Positions 40,848 through 50,931 of a stretch of DNA of 64,000 nucleotides are shown piece by piece (position 1 is the first letter of the stretch; the number at the start of each line of letters is the position of its first letter). The notes below the pieces were generated by a model. That model ran no database searches and had not been told where the DNA came from. It worked only from the letters and a program-made list of their open reading frames with translations. Position numbers and translations under genes: made by a program. Source of the stretch: Nostoc cf. commune SO-36 (GTDB lineage: Bacteria; Cyanobacteriota; Cyanobacteriia; Cyanobacteriales; Nostocaceae); the NCBI RefSeq assembly GCF_023734775.1, contig NZ_AP025732.1, positions 6,136,501-6,200,500 on the forward strand. Reading direction: 5' to 3'.

Positions 40848-43800
40848 TCAATTGGGAATTGTTAAGACTTTGTTTTCGCTTAAAAAGTCTTGAATGTGGT
40901 TGACAAATTCTTCTAATTCTGAAATTAAGTTAGTAGTATCTCTCAGGTCTTGATTGTTAGCTAGTTGTTCTAATTTGTTAGCTGCTAAATACATAGCTGT
41001 GTCTCCAATGTTGCTGCTAGCGCCTTTAAGGTGATGGGCTTCTCGCGCTATTTGTCTAAAGTCATTATGTGCGATCGCTATTTTAATTGTCTCTAAACGG
41101 GGTTTAATATCTTCAACGCATAAATGCAATAGATTTAATTCAAAGTCTTGATCGTTTCCCGATATTTGATGCAAGTGTTCCCAATTAATTGCTAGGTTAA
41201 CTTTGCCGTTATTTGTGGTAGAAACTGTCTGTTCATGCACAACTTCCTTTTGTTGGGAGAGGATCACGCCTGTCCACTGCTCCAGAATCGCAGCCAATTT
41301 TTCTTTAAATACTGGCTTGCTCAGATAACCGTCCATGCCTGCACTTAGACATCTTTCTTCATCTTGTTTCATCGCATTAGCCGTCATCGCAATCACTATA
41401 GGACGACGACGCAGGGCAAAAGCATCCTCTTGCCAACGATGAATTTCTTTTGTGGTTTCTAAGCCGTCGAGAATTGGCATTTGGCAATCCATTAGAATCA
41501 AATCATAAGGAATTTTTTCTAATAGCTGTAAAACTTCTTTGCCGTTAGCAACGACATCGGCTTTGTAGCCCAAACTCTGGAGTTGCTTCAAAGCTACTTT
41601 CTGATTCACCAAATTATCTTCAGCTAACAGAATTCTTAACTTGGCTTTAGCAGATACGTTAGCAGCAGAGGAAGTAAGAATGCCTGAAGTTTCAGTACTC
41701 TGAATTTCTTCAGTAGCTTCTAACCTCAAGCCTCTAGCCTCTTGTTCTGATTCCGGCTGAGTTTCTAAAATTGTCATGATGGTATTGAGAAGTCGTGATG
41801 GCTTGATGGGTTTTACTAAATAAGCAGCAAATCCGATTTTGAGCGCTTGCTGTACTTCATCCCGTTGATTAGTAGAGGCGAGCATAATTAAAGGTATCTT
41901 GGCAATTCCAGAATTGGCTTGAATTTGTTCGTTTATTGCCATGCCAGAAGTTTGGGGTATTTGCATATCAACCAAAGCGACATCATAAGATTTGCCTTGC
42001 TCACAAGCTTGCTGAATAACTTTGATAGCCGCAGCAATACTGTCAGCTTGATCTACTTCCATTCCCCAATGAGTCGCTTGATGGTGAATAATTTTGCAAT
42101 TAGTGGCGTTGTTAGCAACCATTAACAAGTGGCGATCGCGCAAAATTGTGCGATCATCGCATTGTGGCAAAACAGGCTCAATTTGCTTTGTAAAAAGCAC
42201 CTCAAACCAAAACTTAGATCCTTTCCCCATCTCACTTTCTACCCCAATTACTCCTCCCATTAAAGTCACCAGTTGTTTACAGATGGCTAATCCTAAGCCA
42301 GTACCACCATACTTGCGAGTTGTAGAAGCATCGACTTGGGTAAATGGCATAAATAGTTTGCGTTGGTCTTCAGGGCTAATGCCAAGACCTGTATCTGTGA
42401 TCGCAAAATGGATTGTGGCTGTATTGGAGGAAAGCGATCGCAATTCGGCTTGCACTAATATTTCACCAGCGCTGGTGAACTTGATAGCGTTGCTGATTAA
42501 GTTCATGAGAATTTGCCGCAGTCTACCATTATCTCCTTTGAGTTGCGTGGGGACGTTATGCTCAATTAGTGCAGCAATTTCTAATCCCTTGTTATGGGCT
42601 GAGGAAGCTAATAATTCCACCACTTCTTCTACACAAGTGGATAGGTCAAAATCTAGAGTTTCGAGAGCCATCTCTCCAGCCTCAAGTTTGGAAAGATCCA
42701 AAATCTCGTTGATTAAACTTAAAAGAGCATCTCCACTAATGCGAATTGTTTCTATAAAATCTCGCTGTTCTGGGTCTAAGGGAGTATCTAACACTAAACT
42801 AGTCATCCCCAATACAGCGTTCATCGGAGTGCGAATTTCATGACTTATATTTGCCAAAAAGGCACTTTTAGTCTGAGAAGCTAATTCGGCTTGGCGACGG
42901 GCTATTTCAAGTTCTTGTCGCTGACGAGTTTCTGCTGCTAATAGGTGAGCTTGGGCTAAGGCAATACCTACTTGATCGGCTATTTGCCGCAAAAGATGAG
43001 TTTCAAAACTAGACCAATGGTGGGAATCGTCACACTGATGAACTATCAGCAAACCGCGAACTTCTTCTTTGACAAGAATGGGCACAACCAAATTTACTTT
43101 GACCCCAAACTGTTGCATTAATTCCAGATAGCTTTGTTCGACTTCCAGCAGATCCAAGTTAGCCAACTCTAAAATCTGTCCTTGACGGTACTGCTGTAAA
43201 TAGTGTTGTTGTAGATATTCTGCTTGGAAGTAGGGGGGGGTAATGTTTTGCTCTTTAATTGCTGGTAAGCCAGAAACTACTGCTTCAATGACGGTGGTTG
43301 CAGACTCATCTGGCAAAAGCTGATAGATTAAAACTCGGTCAGTCTGGAGAATCTTTTGTACCTCCTCGACAGTGGTTTGAAGAATTTCTTCGATTTGCAA
43401 AGACTGGCGAATTTTGAGGGTGATTTCGGTAAATAGTTGCGATCGCAAGTTTTGGCGTTGTATTTCTTCTTCAGCTTGTTTACGCTGGATAAATTGCCCC
43501 ACTTGCTCACCGATATAATTCATCGTTTTTACTAAATCTTCGTCAAGCTGCTGGATTTCACAATTGAAGCAGGTAATAACACCAAGGATTTTATTACCAC
43601 TGCGGATTGGAAAACCAAAAGCTGCATGTAGTCCTACTTGAGCCGAAATTTGAAAATTAGGGTAATTAATATCTTTAACGATATCAGCGATCCAAACAGG
43701 TTCACAACTCGCCCAAACCCGTCCAGGCAATCCGATTCCTGGCGCAAAGGTGGTTTGCCGCTTCAGTGATTTAAACTCTTCTTGCATCTCAAGGGATGCT

Positions 43801-43958
43801 TTATGCCAGATATCGAGCAAACGCAGCACATTCACTTGCTCATCGACCATCCAAATTTCACCCAAATCCCATCCCAAACTCTCGCAGATCCCTTGCAAGA
43901 TTTGGCGAGTAGCTTCGCTCGTCGTGGCAGACTCAGCTAAGACGCGGGTGTGTAGCAT
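40848..43958 (-). CDS. Hybrid sensor histidine kinase, C-terminal two thirds
   Basis: Intact 1036-codon frame: GAF (about 20-150, [14 protein letters not shown]...), second GAF (about 185-335, [10 protein letters not shown]), coiled linker, HisKA ([13 protein letters not shown], phospho-His about 373), HATPase with N ([12 protein letters not shown]) and G boxes ([17 protein letters not shown]), two receiver domains ([10 protein letters not shown] near 660, LILMDCQMP near 820) and a C-terminal HPt ([11 protein letters not shown], near 980). It can run a full phosphorelay. The frame starts only because a frameshift near 43950 cuts it off from its sensor part; '[10 protein letters not shown]' is in truth ATTRVLAES with an extra base. 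See the two fragments upstream. Confidence 0.9.
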   Translation of the reverse strand: MLHTRVLAESATTSEATRQILQGICESLGWDLGEIWMVDEQVNVLRLLDIWHKASLEMQEEFKSLKRQTTFAPGIGLPGRVWASCEPVWIADIVKDINYPNFQISAQVGLHAAFGFPIRSGNKILGVITCFNCEIQQLDEDLVKTMNYIGEQVGQFIQRKQAEEEIQRQNLRSQLFTEITLKIRQSLQIEEILQTTVEEVQKILQTDRVLIYQLLPDESATTVIEAVVSGLPAIKEQNITPPYFQAEYLQQHYLQQYRQGQILELANLDLLEVEQSYLELMQQFGVKVNLVVPILVKEEVRGLLIVHQCDDSHHWSSFETHLLRQIADQVGIALAQAHLLAAETRQRQELEIARRQAELASQTKSAFLANISHEIRTPMNAVLGMTSLVLDTPLDPEQRDFIETIRISGDALLSLINEILDLSKLEAGEMALETLDFDLSTCVEEVVELLASSAHNKGLEIAALIEHNVPTQLKGDNGRLRQILMNLISNAIKFTSAGEILVQAELRSLSSNTATIHFAITDTGLGISPEDQRKLFMPFTQVDASTTRKYGGTGLGLAICKQLVTLMGGVIGVESEMGKGSKFWFEVLFTKQIEPVLPQCDDRTILRDRHLLMVANNATNCKIIHHQATHWGMEVDQADSIAAAIKVIQQACEQGKSYDVALVDMQIPQTSGMAINEQIQANSGIAKIPLIMLASTNQRDEVQQALKIGFAAYLVKPIKPSRLLNTIMTILETQPESEQEARGLRLEATEEIQSTETSGILTSSAANVSAKAKLRILLAEDNLVNQKVALKQLQSLGYKADVVANGKEVLQLLEKIPYDLILMDCQMPILDGLETTKEIHRWQEDAFALRRRPIVIAMTANAMKQDEERCLSAGMDGYLSKPVFKEKLAAILEQWTGVILSQQKEVVHEQTVSTTNNGKVNLAINWEHLHQISGNDQDFELNLLHLCVEDIKPRLETIKIAIAHNDFRQIAREAHHLKGASSNIGDTAMYLAANKLEQLANNQDLRDTTNLISELEEFVNHIQDFLSENKVLTIPN

Positions 43959-44494
43959 ATTGTGCAGTTAAATGCTTTTGGGCGCGTTTGCGTAAGCGAA
44001 GCTCGTCGGAGACATCGGTGATATCAGTGCCAGTAACAACAATGTATTCAATACAATCTTCATAGTCTTTGAGAATAGTGTTTGACCAAGCGATTAGCCG
44101 CCGACTACCATTCTTCATTAGCCAATAATTTTCGTACTCATTGGGGAGTTGATCAGTTACCAATTGCTCAAAAACTGCTTTGACCGGCTCCACCTCTTCA
44201 GGAAAGTAGGAGCAAGTTCCAGAAACTATCTACCTCTCACCTCATCGAAGGAGTAACCTGTTGTTTGTTCACAAGCTTGATTGAAACGAACAATTTGCCC
44301 TTGAGAATCGAGAACTATCACTAAGGCGCTGGTTGTATCCAATACTGCTGAGATAAAATTGCGTTCTTGGTTTAAGGCTTCTTCTGTTCTCTTACGCTCA
44401 ATAAACTCACGAATAGATCAAGTAGTAGACTACAGCAAGAACAATAAAACTTAAGCTTATGGCGATCGCAAGTGCCAGAATTGTGTTCCGATTG
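43949..44494 (-). pseudogene. Middle segment (membrane helix, PAS) of the broken hybrid kinase
   Basis: Joined over the frame changes it reads: membrane helix (NTILALAIAISLSFIVLAVV), REFIERKRTEEALNQERNFI, PAS (SALVIVLDSQGQIVRFNQAC), then YENYWLMKNGSRRLIAWSN and TDITD, the PAC part. Four single-base insertions are needed to keep the frame inside or at the edges of this segment: near 44412 (ATTCGTGAG for ATCGTGAG), near 44227 (AGATAGTTTC for AGATATTTC), near 44204 (CTACTTTCCT for CTACTTCCT) and near 43950 (ACACACCC for ACAACCC). Such a cluster in 500 bases is either heavy decay or a poor patch of assembly. Confidence 0.8.
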
Positions 44495-45565
44495 CTAGCC
44501 TTTTTTGCTTGTGACTGCTGCTGAAGTCTTTCCCCTTTCCTCGTTTTCCATCTCATTGATCATCTTGCGGATATCACCCATGAGATTTTGTTCATTATTT
44601 CTCATTAGTACTTGCAACGCCATCTCTAATCCCTTGTCTTGGCGCAAGTCGATAGCCTGTTTTAGTTGAGCAAGTTTAGCTGTTATAAGAAATTCAAGCG
44701 TTGCAATCTGCTTTTGTTGGTTTGGTTGATTTGCTGTTAACCTCTTCAGGTTAGCAATTTCTTGCTTGACGTTAATAAGTGCTACTTTATACGGTTTTAG
44801 ATAAAGTTTTTTTTCAGTGAAAACGTAACTACTTTGTGCAATTTCAGCATCTTTTATTTGGGATAGTAGTTTTTCTACACTGTTAATTTTTTTATAAGTA
44901 TTTTTTACTGTAGTAGTGCGATTATTAGTAGATTTTCTTATATTTTGATCAGAAACCACGCCAATCAAAACTAAAATTGCCGAAGCCAAACCAAAACCTG
45001 CTACTATCTTTTTTAAAAATTGCTTGCGTACCTTTTGCGACTGTTTACTTTTCTTAGTAACAAGTACCAAATTTGCTAAATTCCGGCGCAATTCTAGTTG
45101 CTTGATGGCTTGACGACCTAAATTTTGTAATGCCTCCACTTGTTCTGGAGTAAGTTCTCGTGGTACATAATCAATTACACACAATGTTCCTAGCGTGTAT
45201 CCCTCAGGGTTAATCAGAGGTACACTGGCATAAAACCGAATATATGGGTCAGATGTTACCAGTGGGTTGGTAGCAAACCGTTCGTCATCTGTTGTATCAG
45301 GTACAACAAAAACATCAGGCTGGAGAATAGCATGGGCACAGAATGCAAAATCTCGGTGTGTTTGTAGGACATGGAAACCGACTTTTGACTTAAACCACTG
45401 GCGATTTGTATCAATTAAGCTAATTAAAGCAACAGGAGTCTGACAAATATAGGAGGCTAAACGGGTGAGGTCATCAAAGGCGGCTTCAGATGGTGTATCG
45501 AGAATCTTATATTGCAAAAGCGCCTCAATTCTCTGGGCTTCGTTATCAGGTAATGGTGCTTTCAT
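44495..45565 (-). CDS. Sensor part (GAF-membrane helix-CHASE3) of the broken hybrid kinase
   Basis: 356 codons: GAF domain (about 15-165, AQRIEALLQYKILDTPSEAAFDDL... GTLCVIDYVPRELT), a membrane helix (about 187-205, FGLASAILVLIGVVS) and an extracytoplasmic CHASE3-type helical domain (about 210-345). It stops in TSKKG* because a run of six A (44501-44506) has one base too many; with five A it continues TSKKASNRNTILALA into the next membrane helix and PAS. So 45565-40848 was one gene of about 1,570 codons: GAF-TM-CHASE3-TM-PAS-GAF-GAF-HisKA-HATPase-REC-REC-HPt. Confidence 0.85.
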   Translation of the reverse strand: MKAPLPDNEAQRIEALLQYKILDTPSEAAFDDLTRLASYICQTPVALISLIDTNRQWFKSKVGFHVLQTHRDFAFCAHAILQPDVFVVPDTTDDERFATNPLVTSDPYIRFYASVPLINPEGYTLGTLCVIDYVPRELTPEQVEALQNLGRQAIKQLELRRNLANLVLVTKKSKQSQKVRKQFLKKIVAGFGLASAILVLIGVVSDQNIRKSTNNRTTTVKNTYKKINSVEKLLSQIKDAEIAQSSYVFTEKKLYLKPYKVALINVKQEIANLKRLTANQPNQQKQIATLEFLITAKLAQLKQAIDLRQDKGLEMALQVLMRNNEQNLMGDIRKMINEMENEERGKTSAAVTSKKG

Positions 45566-45814
45566 CCTTAAGCCTTATCTACATTCTGGGGTTGGGGAAG
45601 GTGTGCCCCCTCTGGGAATAAGGGGTAATGGGGACTGGGGATTGGAAGTTAGGGAGAATTATTAAAAAAGAAGTCCTTATTTTGTTTCCTCCTATTCCTC
45701 AGCACCCATTAACCAGTACCCACATCAACAAACTTACTTTAATTAATGGCAATAGTTTAGTTAAAAGCGTTAGCGTAATTTCACTGAGTTCGACGTTATT
45801 AAAGAATCAGTCAA

Positions 45815-46024
45815 ATGATTAAGTCTGTGTTGTATTTTTTGTGGGCTAGTTTATTTGAAATCGGGGGTGGCTACCTGATATGGTTGTGGTTGCGTGAAGG
45901 TAAGCCGTTCTGGTGGGGCATATTAGGGGGAATTGCTAAAGAATTAAAATATTCTCGCTTTAAAACTCCACCCATGAAGGGATGGAGTATTCTGACTCCT
46001 GACTCCTGTTTATATTTTTTTTGA
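45815..46024 (+). pseudogene. Truncated YnfA/UPF0060 membrane protein
   Basis: The first 42 residues (MIKSVLYFLWASLFEIGGGY, LIWLWLREGKPFWWGILGG, IA) are the first one and a half helices of the UPF0060/YnfA family of small four-helix membrane proteins of about 108 residues. After GGIA the family sequence stops abruptly and the frame runs through unrelated DNA (ELKYSRFKTPPMKGWS...). At the break the DNA holds a CTCCACCCATGAAGGGATGGAG hairpin (about 45967-45988) like those at IS200/IS605 ends. The gene was probably cut by such an element or a deletion. Confidence 0.75.
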
Positions 46025-46485
46025 CAAAGAACTTTTATATTATTCCCTTTTAAACAGGTAATAACCTTACGCAAAGTTGGAGTTTTTTTTAGTAGTAAAT
46101 CTGCGATCGCCAGCCATACGGATATCTACGGATTTATGCGGAAGATATCAAAAGAATTCATGGCATATTTGTGCAAATTCACTGATAATTCTTGGCAGTA
46201 ATTTAGAATAATTGTCAATTTTCAGAAGTATCTATAATTTGTAACAATAGGTAACTAAAAATTCAGACTGTTATCGCGCTTGAATAAAATATTTTTCTTC
46301 AAAATAAAAGATGTAGCCATTGCATCTTTACACCGTTATTTGCATCTTGGCAACTACAATCAGGATTATATTTTTGTTAACATTTCAAGAAAATTCAGGT
46401 TAAGTAACTTTAAAGACAAAAATGTCTAACTAAAAGTAATCAAATGTAGTCAAGTATACAAACCATTGACGCTTAGGAAGAAGAA
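46025..46485. other. Upstream region of the ammonium transporter gene
   Basis: 460 bases, AT-rich, no gene. It carries the NtcA-like palindrome at 46445-46460. A T-run hairpin with AACTCC lies near 46078-46090. Nothing else is recognisable. Confidence 0.5.
46445..46460. promoter_or_regulatory. NtcA-type binding site candidate
   Basis: TGTA-N8-TACA, a perfect palindrome that contains the NtcA core GTA-N8-TAC. NtcA activates nitrogen-assimilation genes including amt in cyanobacteria. It lies only 26 bases before the GTG start, closer than a class II activator site would allow for that start, so it may act as a repressor site or another start is used. Confidence 0.5.
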
Positions 46486-47898
46486 GTGTTGAAGAAAGTT
46501 GTGATAATTGGGGCTATGACCCTACTGTTTTTGGCAGGGCCGTTGATGGGCGAAAGCATTGCCCAAACCCCGACTGCTGCTGTGCCTGCTGCTGATACTG
46601 GAGATACAGCATTTATGCTGATTTCAGCAGCGCTTGTGCTATTAATGACACCAGGATTGGCGTTCTTTTATGGTGGATTTGTGCGATCGCGCAATATCCT
46701 AAACACATTGATGATGAGCTTTGTGTTAATGGCGATCGTGGGAGTTACCTGGATTCTGTGGGGCTATAGTCTCTCTTTTGCGCCAGGGTTGCCGTTCATC
46801 GGTGGATTACAATGGTTCGGGTTGAATGGTGTCGGGTTTGAGATAACCGATTATCTCAAAGGGTCAAACCCACCGGAAGTTGTCTCTTATGCCGGAACCA
46901 TACCCCACCAGGCATTCATGATCTACCAAGCCATGTTTGCCATTATCACCCCAGCCTTAATTTCTGGAGCGATCGCAGAACGGATGAGTTTCCGTGCCTA
47001 TTCGCTGTTTGTCCTACTGTGGTCAACTTTTATTTACGCTCCCCTGGCCCACATGGTTTGGGCAAAAGGTGGATTTTTAGGTTTGTATGGTGGATTGGGT
47101 GCCCTCGATTTTGCCGGTGGTACAGTCGTTCACATTAGTTCTGGCGTTTCAGCCCTGGTAGCAGCGATCGTCCTTGGGCCCCGGAAAACCCATCCTGATC
47201 GTCTTAGCCCGCCGCACAATGTCCCCTTTATTTTGCTGGGTGCTGGGTTGCTATGGTTTGGTTGGTTCGGCTTCAATGCTGGCAGTGCCCTATCTGTTGC
47301 TAGTGGAACTTCTGGTAACTTAGTCACAAATGTGGCAACAACAGCCTTTGTTGCCACCAATACGGCGGCGGCGGCGGGTGCATTGATGTGGCTAATTTTG
47401 GAAGGGGTTTTACGTGGTAAACCAACAGCCGTAGGAGCAGCTACAGGAGCCGTTGCTGGTTTGGTGGGCATTACTCCCGCCGCCGGATTTGTTACACCGC
47501 TATCAGCGATTTTAATTGGTTTCATCACCGCTTTTGTTTGCTTCTATGCTGTGAGTTTCAAGCACAAGCTACAAATTGACGATGCTTTAGATACCTATCC
47601 CGTGCATGGCGTTGGTGGTACAGTGGGGGCAATTTTAACCGCAATCTTTGCCACAACTCAAGTCAACGGAGCAGGTAAAGACGGAGTACTGCGTGGTAAT
47701 TTTGGTGAATTGGGAGTTGAACTAGCAGCAATTGCCATTGCTTATGCGATCGCAGGTGTTGGTACATGGATTATTCTCAAGGTTATCGATGCTACAGTCG
47801 GGCTACGAGTCAAAGAGGAAGCTGAATTGCAAGGTTTGGATATCAACGAACACGGCGAAGAAGGTTACAATTCGGAGTTTGGCGATCGTCCCACTTAG
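46486..47898 (+). CDS. amt: Ammonium transporter (Amt family)
   Basis: Membrane channel that conducts ammonium or ammonia; 470 residues. A cleavable-type N-terminus (LKKVVIIGAMTLLFLAGPLM, ending SIAQ) precedes eleven membrane helices starting at TAFMLISAALVLLMTPGLAFFYGG, the conserved first helix. Family signatures include DFAGGTVVHISSGVSALVAA, LLWFGWFGFNAGSAL and the pore histidines (VVHISSG; DTYPVHGVGG). The C-terminal tail GLRVKEEAELQGLDINEHGEEGY is the usual regulatory tail that contacts GlnK/PII. I take GTG 46486 because the AAGAAGAAG leader and the signal peptide follow; TTG 46489 is equally possible. Confidence 0.95.
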   Translation: MLKKVVIIGAMTLLFLAGPLMGESIAQTPTAAVPAADTGDTAFMLISAALVLLMTPGLAFFYGGFVRSRNILNTLMMSFVLMAIVGVTWILWGYSLSFAPGLPFIGGLQWFGLNGVGFEITDYLKGSNPPEVVSYAGTIPHQAFMIYQAMFAIITPALISGAIAERMSFRAYSLFVLLWSTFIYAPLAHMVWAKGGFLGLYGGLGALDFAGGTVVHISSGVSALVAAIVLGPRKTHPDRLSPPHNVPFILLGAGLLWFGWFGFNAGSALSVASGTSGNLVTNVATTAFVATNTAAAAGALMWLILEGVLRGKPTAVGAATGAVAGLVGITPAAGFVTPLSAILIGFITAFVCFYAVSFKHKLQIDDALDTYPVHGVGGTVGAILTAIFATTQVNGAGKDGVLRGNFGELGVELAAIAIAYAIAGVGTWIILKVIDATVGLRVKEEAELQGLDINEHGEEGYNSEFGDRPT

Positions 47899-47917
47899 TA
47901 AAGAGTGCTGAGTCCTT

Positions 47918-47977
47918 CAATTTTGGATTTTAGATTTTTCTTTCAATCCAAAATCCTAAATTCAAAATCCAAAATTG
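47918..47977. terminator. AT-rich inverted repeat after amt
   Basis: Arms CAATTTTGGATTTT (47918-47931) and its exact complement (47964-47977), built from GATTTTG/ATTTTAG heptamers. 18 bases after the amt stop; could end amt transcription. Same repeat class as at 20615 and 21930. Confidence 0.5.
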
Positions 47978-48038
47978 GGCTGATTTGCGATCGCTAGCGT
48001 TAAAATTTGATTCAAATAATTGGTAAATTTCGCTAGTT

Positions 48039-48905
48039 GTGTCTACTTCTTTTAAAACCTTTCCTATCTGGGCATTTTTTTCGCTGTTAACCAACGGCAT
48101 CCTAATGTTGGCGGTCATTCTGCTAATTTGGCAACAGCAGAGATTGGCCGCTTTTTTTGGGATAATAACATCCCCAGAGCCAATCAACCTGAACAGTTCA
48201 CCCCAAATTGCTACACCTGATTTGGGTCGCCGTCACCAACTCACTTACCAAGAGTGGGTAGACATCCTCAAACAAGAAGCCAAGGTCGCCGCAGACCAAC
48301 GTCCTCCGCATTTAACTATTCTGGCGGGAGATTCTCTGAGTTTGTGGTTTCCCCCTGAATTATTACCCGAAGGTAAAAATTGGCTCAATCAAGGAATTTC
48401 TGGCGAAACTAGCAATGGTCTTTTGAAAAGATTGCAGATATTTGACCGCACCCAGCCAGAGGTGATTTTTGTAATGATTGGTATTAATGACCTAATTCGC
48501 GGGTTAAGCGACGAGGCAATTTTAGATAATCAGCGTCAAATTATCAATTACCTGCGAAAGACGCATCCCACAGTACAAATCGTTGTCCAATCGATTTTGC
48601 CACATGGAGCGCAAGAAGCAACCTGGAAAGGACGAGATAAACTTCTGGCTGTTGCCAATAGTCGCATTCGCAAGTTAAATCAGCAACTGCAAAGCATATC
48701 TACCAAAAGAGGTGTCAAATATCTCGATTTATATCCCCTGTTTACCAACAAGCAAGGAAATCTCCGCCGCGAATTTACTACCGATGGCTTACACCTAAGT
48801 CCTGAAGGCTATATAGTTTGGCGTTCTGCATTGCAGATTTATGGCGAGATCGAATTAAAACCCCAGCAAGAAAAAGAGGGGAAAAGGTTAAAGGGTAAAG
48901 GATAA
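48039..48905 (+). CDS. SGNH/GDSL hydrolase family protein
   Basis: Membrane-anchored esterase or lipase of the SGNH fold, 288 residues. One N-terminal membrane helix (about 10-33) is followed by an outside domain with the four conserved blocks: LAGDSLSLWF (nucleophile Ser, about 100), NQGISGETSNG (Gly), VMIGINDLIRG (Asn) and TDGLHLSPEGY (Asp and catalytic His, near 257). The Ser-Gly-Asn-His set is complete. Relatives act on acetylated sugars or lipids; the substrate here is unknown. Starts with GTG at 48039 (VSTSFKTFPIW); a TAACG leader gives no strong ribosome site. Confidence 0.85.
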   Translation: MSTSFKTFPIWAFFSLLTNGILMLAVILLIWQQQRLAAFFGIITSPEPINLNSSPQIATPDLGRRHQLTYQEWVDILKQEAKVAADQRPPHLTILAGDSLSLWFPPELLPEGKNWLNQGISGETSNGLLKRLQIFDRTQPEVIFVMIGINDLIRGLSDEAILDNQRQIINYLRKTHPTVQIVVQSILPHGAQEATWKGRDKLLAVANSRIRKLNQQLQSISTKRGVKYLDLYPLFTNKQGNLRREFTTDGLHLSPEGYIVWRSALQIYGEIELKPQQEKEGKRLKGKG

Positions 48906-48933
48906 AGGCATTAAATCTTTTTCCCTTTACCCT
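48892..48933 (+). terminator. Hairpin at the end of the SGNH gene
   Basis: Perfect 10-bp arms AGGGTAAAGG (48892-48901) and CCTTTACCCT (48924-48933). It overlaps the gene's last codons and stop, a place fitting a terminator, though no clean T-run follows. Confidence 0.45.
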
Positions 48934-49021
48934 CTCTGATAATATCTTTGAATACAACTATTGTATAAATCGCGTCTGGGCGCGAGAAAATAAGAAATAG
49001 TGGTTTAAATAGGCAAATCTA

Positions 49022-50230
49022 ATGGATACAAAAGCTTTTAAGCGCAGTCTGCAACATTCCGAAAATTACAATCGCAAGGGGTTTGGTCATCAAGCAGAAG
49101 TTGCCACCCAATTGCAGTCTGAGTATCAGAGTAACTTGATTCAAGAAATTCGCGATCGCAATTACACCCTACAACGGGGTGATGTGACAATCCGACTAGC
49201 ACAAGCCTTTGGTTTTTGCTGGGGTGTAGAACGCGCTGTGGCAATGGCTTACGAAACTCGCCAGCACTTCCCTAAAGAACATATCTGGATTACTAACGAG
49301 ATTATCCACAACCCTTCTGTAAATCAGCGAATGCAAGAGATGGAAGTCGAATTTATCCCCATTGAAGGAAAGAATAAAGACTTTTCTGTTGTTGGAACTG
49401 GTGATGTAGTCATATTACCCGCTTTTGGGGCTAGCGTTCAAGAAATGCAGATACTTCACGATAAAGGCTGCAAAATTGTTGATACAACTTGCCCTTGGGT
49501 ATCTAAAGTTTGGAATACAGTAGAAAAGCACAAAAAAATCGATTATACATCAATAATTCACGGTAAATATAAGCACGAGGAAACAGTTGCAACTAGTTCT
49601 TTTGCTGGCAAGTATTTGATTGTCTTGAATTTGCAAGAAGCGCAATATGTTGCTGACTATATTATGAATGGTGGCAACCGTGAAGAATTTCTGACAAAAT
49701 TTGCTAAGGCTTGTTCAGCAGGATTTGACCCCGATCAAGATTTAGCAAGAGTTGGTATTGCTAACCAAACTACAATGCTAAAAGACGAAACTGAGCAAAT
49801 CGGCAAGCTTTTTGAGCGGACTATGTTGCAAAAGTATGGCCCCACTGAGTTAAATCAGCATTTCCAAAGCTTCAATACTATTTGTGATGCCACTCAAGAA
49901 CGCCAAGATGCAATGTTGGAGTTAGTGGAACATAATTTAGATTTTATGGTAGTAATTGGTGGGTTTAATTCATCGAATACTACTCAATTACAACAAATTG
50001 CTTTTGAGCGGGGAATTCCTTCTTATCATATTGATACTGTTGAACGGATTAAATCAGGAGATTCCATAGAACATCGGCAATTAAATGGGCAGTTAATAAC
50101 TACAGAAAACTGGTTGCCAGATGGAGAAATTGTGGTGGGAATTACTTCTGGTGCTTCCACGCCAGATAAAGTAGTAGAAGATGTGATTGAGAAAATTTTT
50201 GCAATGAAAGCAACAGCAGCGCTGGTTTAA
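49022..50230 (+). CDS. ispH: 4-hydroxy-3-methylbut-2-enyl diphosphate reductase (IspH)
   Basis: Last enzyme of the MEP pathway; an iron-sulfur protein that makes IPP and DMAPP for carotenoids, chlorophyll tails and quinones, using ferredoxin electrons. 402 residues, the long cyanobacterial/plant type. The three cluster cysteines are visible: [10 protein letters not shown] (about 66), [12 protein letters not shown] (about 157) and [12 protein letters not shown] (about 289). Also present: [10 protein letters not shown] and [11 protein letters not shown] histidine motifs and [10 protein letters not shown] for substrate. Start ATG 49022 gives the standard [11 protein letters not shown]-terminus. 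Single gene followed by a strong hairpin. Confidence 0.97.
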   Translation: MDTKAFKRSLQHSENYNRKGFGHQAEVATQLQSEYQSNLIQEIRDRNYTLQRGDVTIRLAQAFGFCWGVERAVAMAYETRQHFPKEHIWITNEIIHNPSVNQRMQEMEVEFIPIEGKNKDFSVVGTGDVVILPAFGASVQEMQILHDKGCKIVDTTCPWVSKVWNTVEKHKKIDYTSIIHGKYKHEETVATSSFAGKYLIVLNLQEAQYVADYIMNGGNREEFLTKFAKACSAGFDPDQDLARVGIANQTTMLKDETEQIGKLFERTMLQKYGPTELNQHFQSFNTICDATQERQDAMLELVEHNLDFMVVIGGFNSSNTTQLQQIAFERGIPSYHIDTVERIKSGDSIEHRQLNGQLITTENWLPDGEIVVGITSGASTPDKVVEDVIEKIFAMKATAALV

Positions 50231-50266
50231 CAGTTACAGCGTATTTCAGGTAAACGAAGTATATGG

Positions 50267-50294
50267 GTAGGGGCACAACACGTTGTGCCCCTAC
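50267..50294. repeat. Palindromic GTAGGGGCACAAC repeat after ispH
   Basis: 13-bp perfect arms 50267-50279 and 50282-50294 with an AC loop; a common dispersed palindrome in Nostoc-type genomes. It may serve as the ispH terminator (36 bases after the stop). Confidence 0.6.
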
Positions 50295-50361
50295 AATTAT
50301 CTGTACCTCACGCCTGTTGCAATCTGTTGTAATATCATGTTCTGTAAATCACTTACGATAT

Positions 50362-50461
50362 GTCATTGCGAATGCAACGAAGTGGAATGAAACAATCGCA
50401 AGGGTTTGGGATTGCTGCGCTCCGTACCCTGCGGGTTCCGCCCTTGGCGGTACGCAATGAC
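50362..50461. repeat. Dispersed GTCATTGCGA...CGCAATGAC repeat
   Basis: Third copy of the family with ends GTCATTGCGAATGCAACGA and GGTACGCAATGAC, 100 bases long. The middle differs from the other copies (CGTACCCTGCGGGTTCCGCC). Confidence 0.7.
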
Positions 50462-50538
50462 ATAAGCATTAAGTCGAACATGATACAGCGCTTCCGCCTG
50501 TTATAAGGTACACTAGGTTAAAATATAAATACTTTTAA

Positions 50539-50931
50539 ATGAAGTCATACTCTATCGAGCTTCGAGAAAAAATAGTTGCAGCACATATTCAAAAAAATAT
50601 CTCAATCAGGAAAGTAGCTAACATATTTTCTGTCTCAAAGAGTTTAGTGCAAAAGCTTGTAAAACAACAAAAACTTGAAGGAAATTTACAACCAAAGCCG
50701 CGAGGAAAACCACAATTTAGTCATCTGACAAATGCTGACATAGAGTTAAGAGAATTAGTTGAAGCACATCCAGATGCAACATTGATAGAGTTGTGTGAAT
50801 TATTTGCAGACAAAACTGGTAATTGGGTAGGTCGAAGTGCAATGTGTCGTGCCTTACAAAAATTAGGATTAAATCGTAAAAAAAAACATTGCGGAGTAGT
50901 CAAGCAGCAACAGAAAGAGTTCAAAAACTAA
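50539..50931 (+). CDS. IS630 transposase, first frame (DNA-binding part)
   Basis: 130 codons with helix-turn-helix domains: MKSYSIELREKIVAAHIQKN and ISIRKVANIFSVSKSLVQKL (about 21-40), then a second one around DATLIELCELFADKTG. At 50878-50886 a run of nine A occurs (LNRKKK). A -1 shift there moves the ribosome into the second frame and gives LNRKKKTLRSSQAATERVQK, the usual IS630 continuity. Such slippery runs commonly produce the full transposase from two frames. Confidence 0.87.
   Translation: MKSYSIELREKIVAAHIQKNISIRKVANIFSVSKSLVQKLVKQQKLEGNLQPKPRGKPQFSHLTNADIELRELVEAHPDATLIELCELFADKTGNWVGRSAMCRALQKLGLNRKKKHCGVVKQQQKEFKN

Noticed and set aside
42094..42843. 249-codon plus-strand frame
   Set aside because: Antisense to the HisKA/HATPase region of the hybrid kinase, with no ribosome site or recognisable motif.
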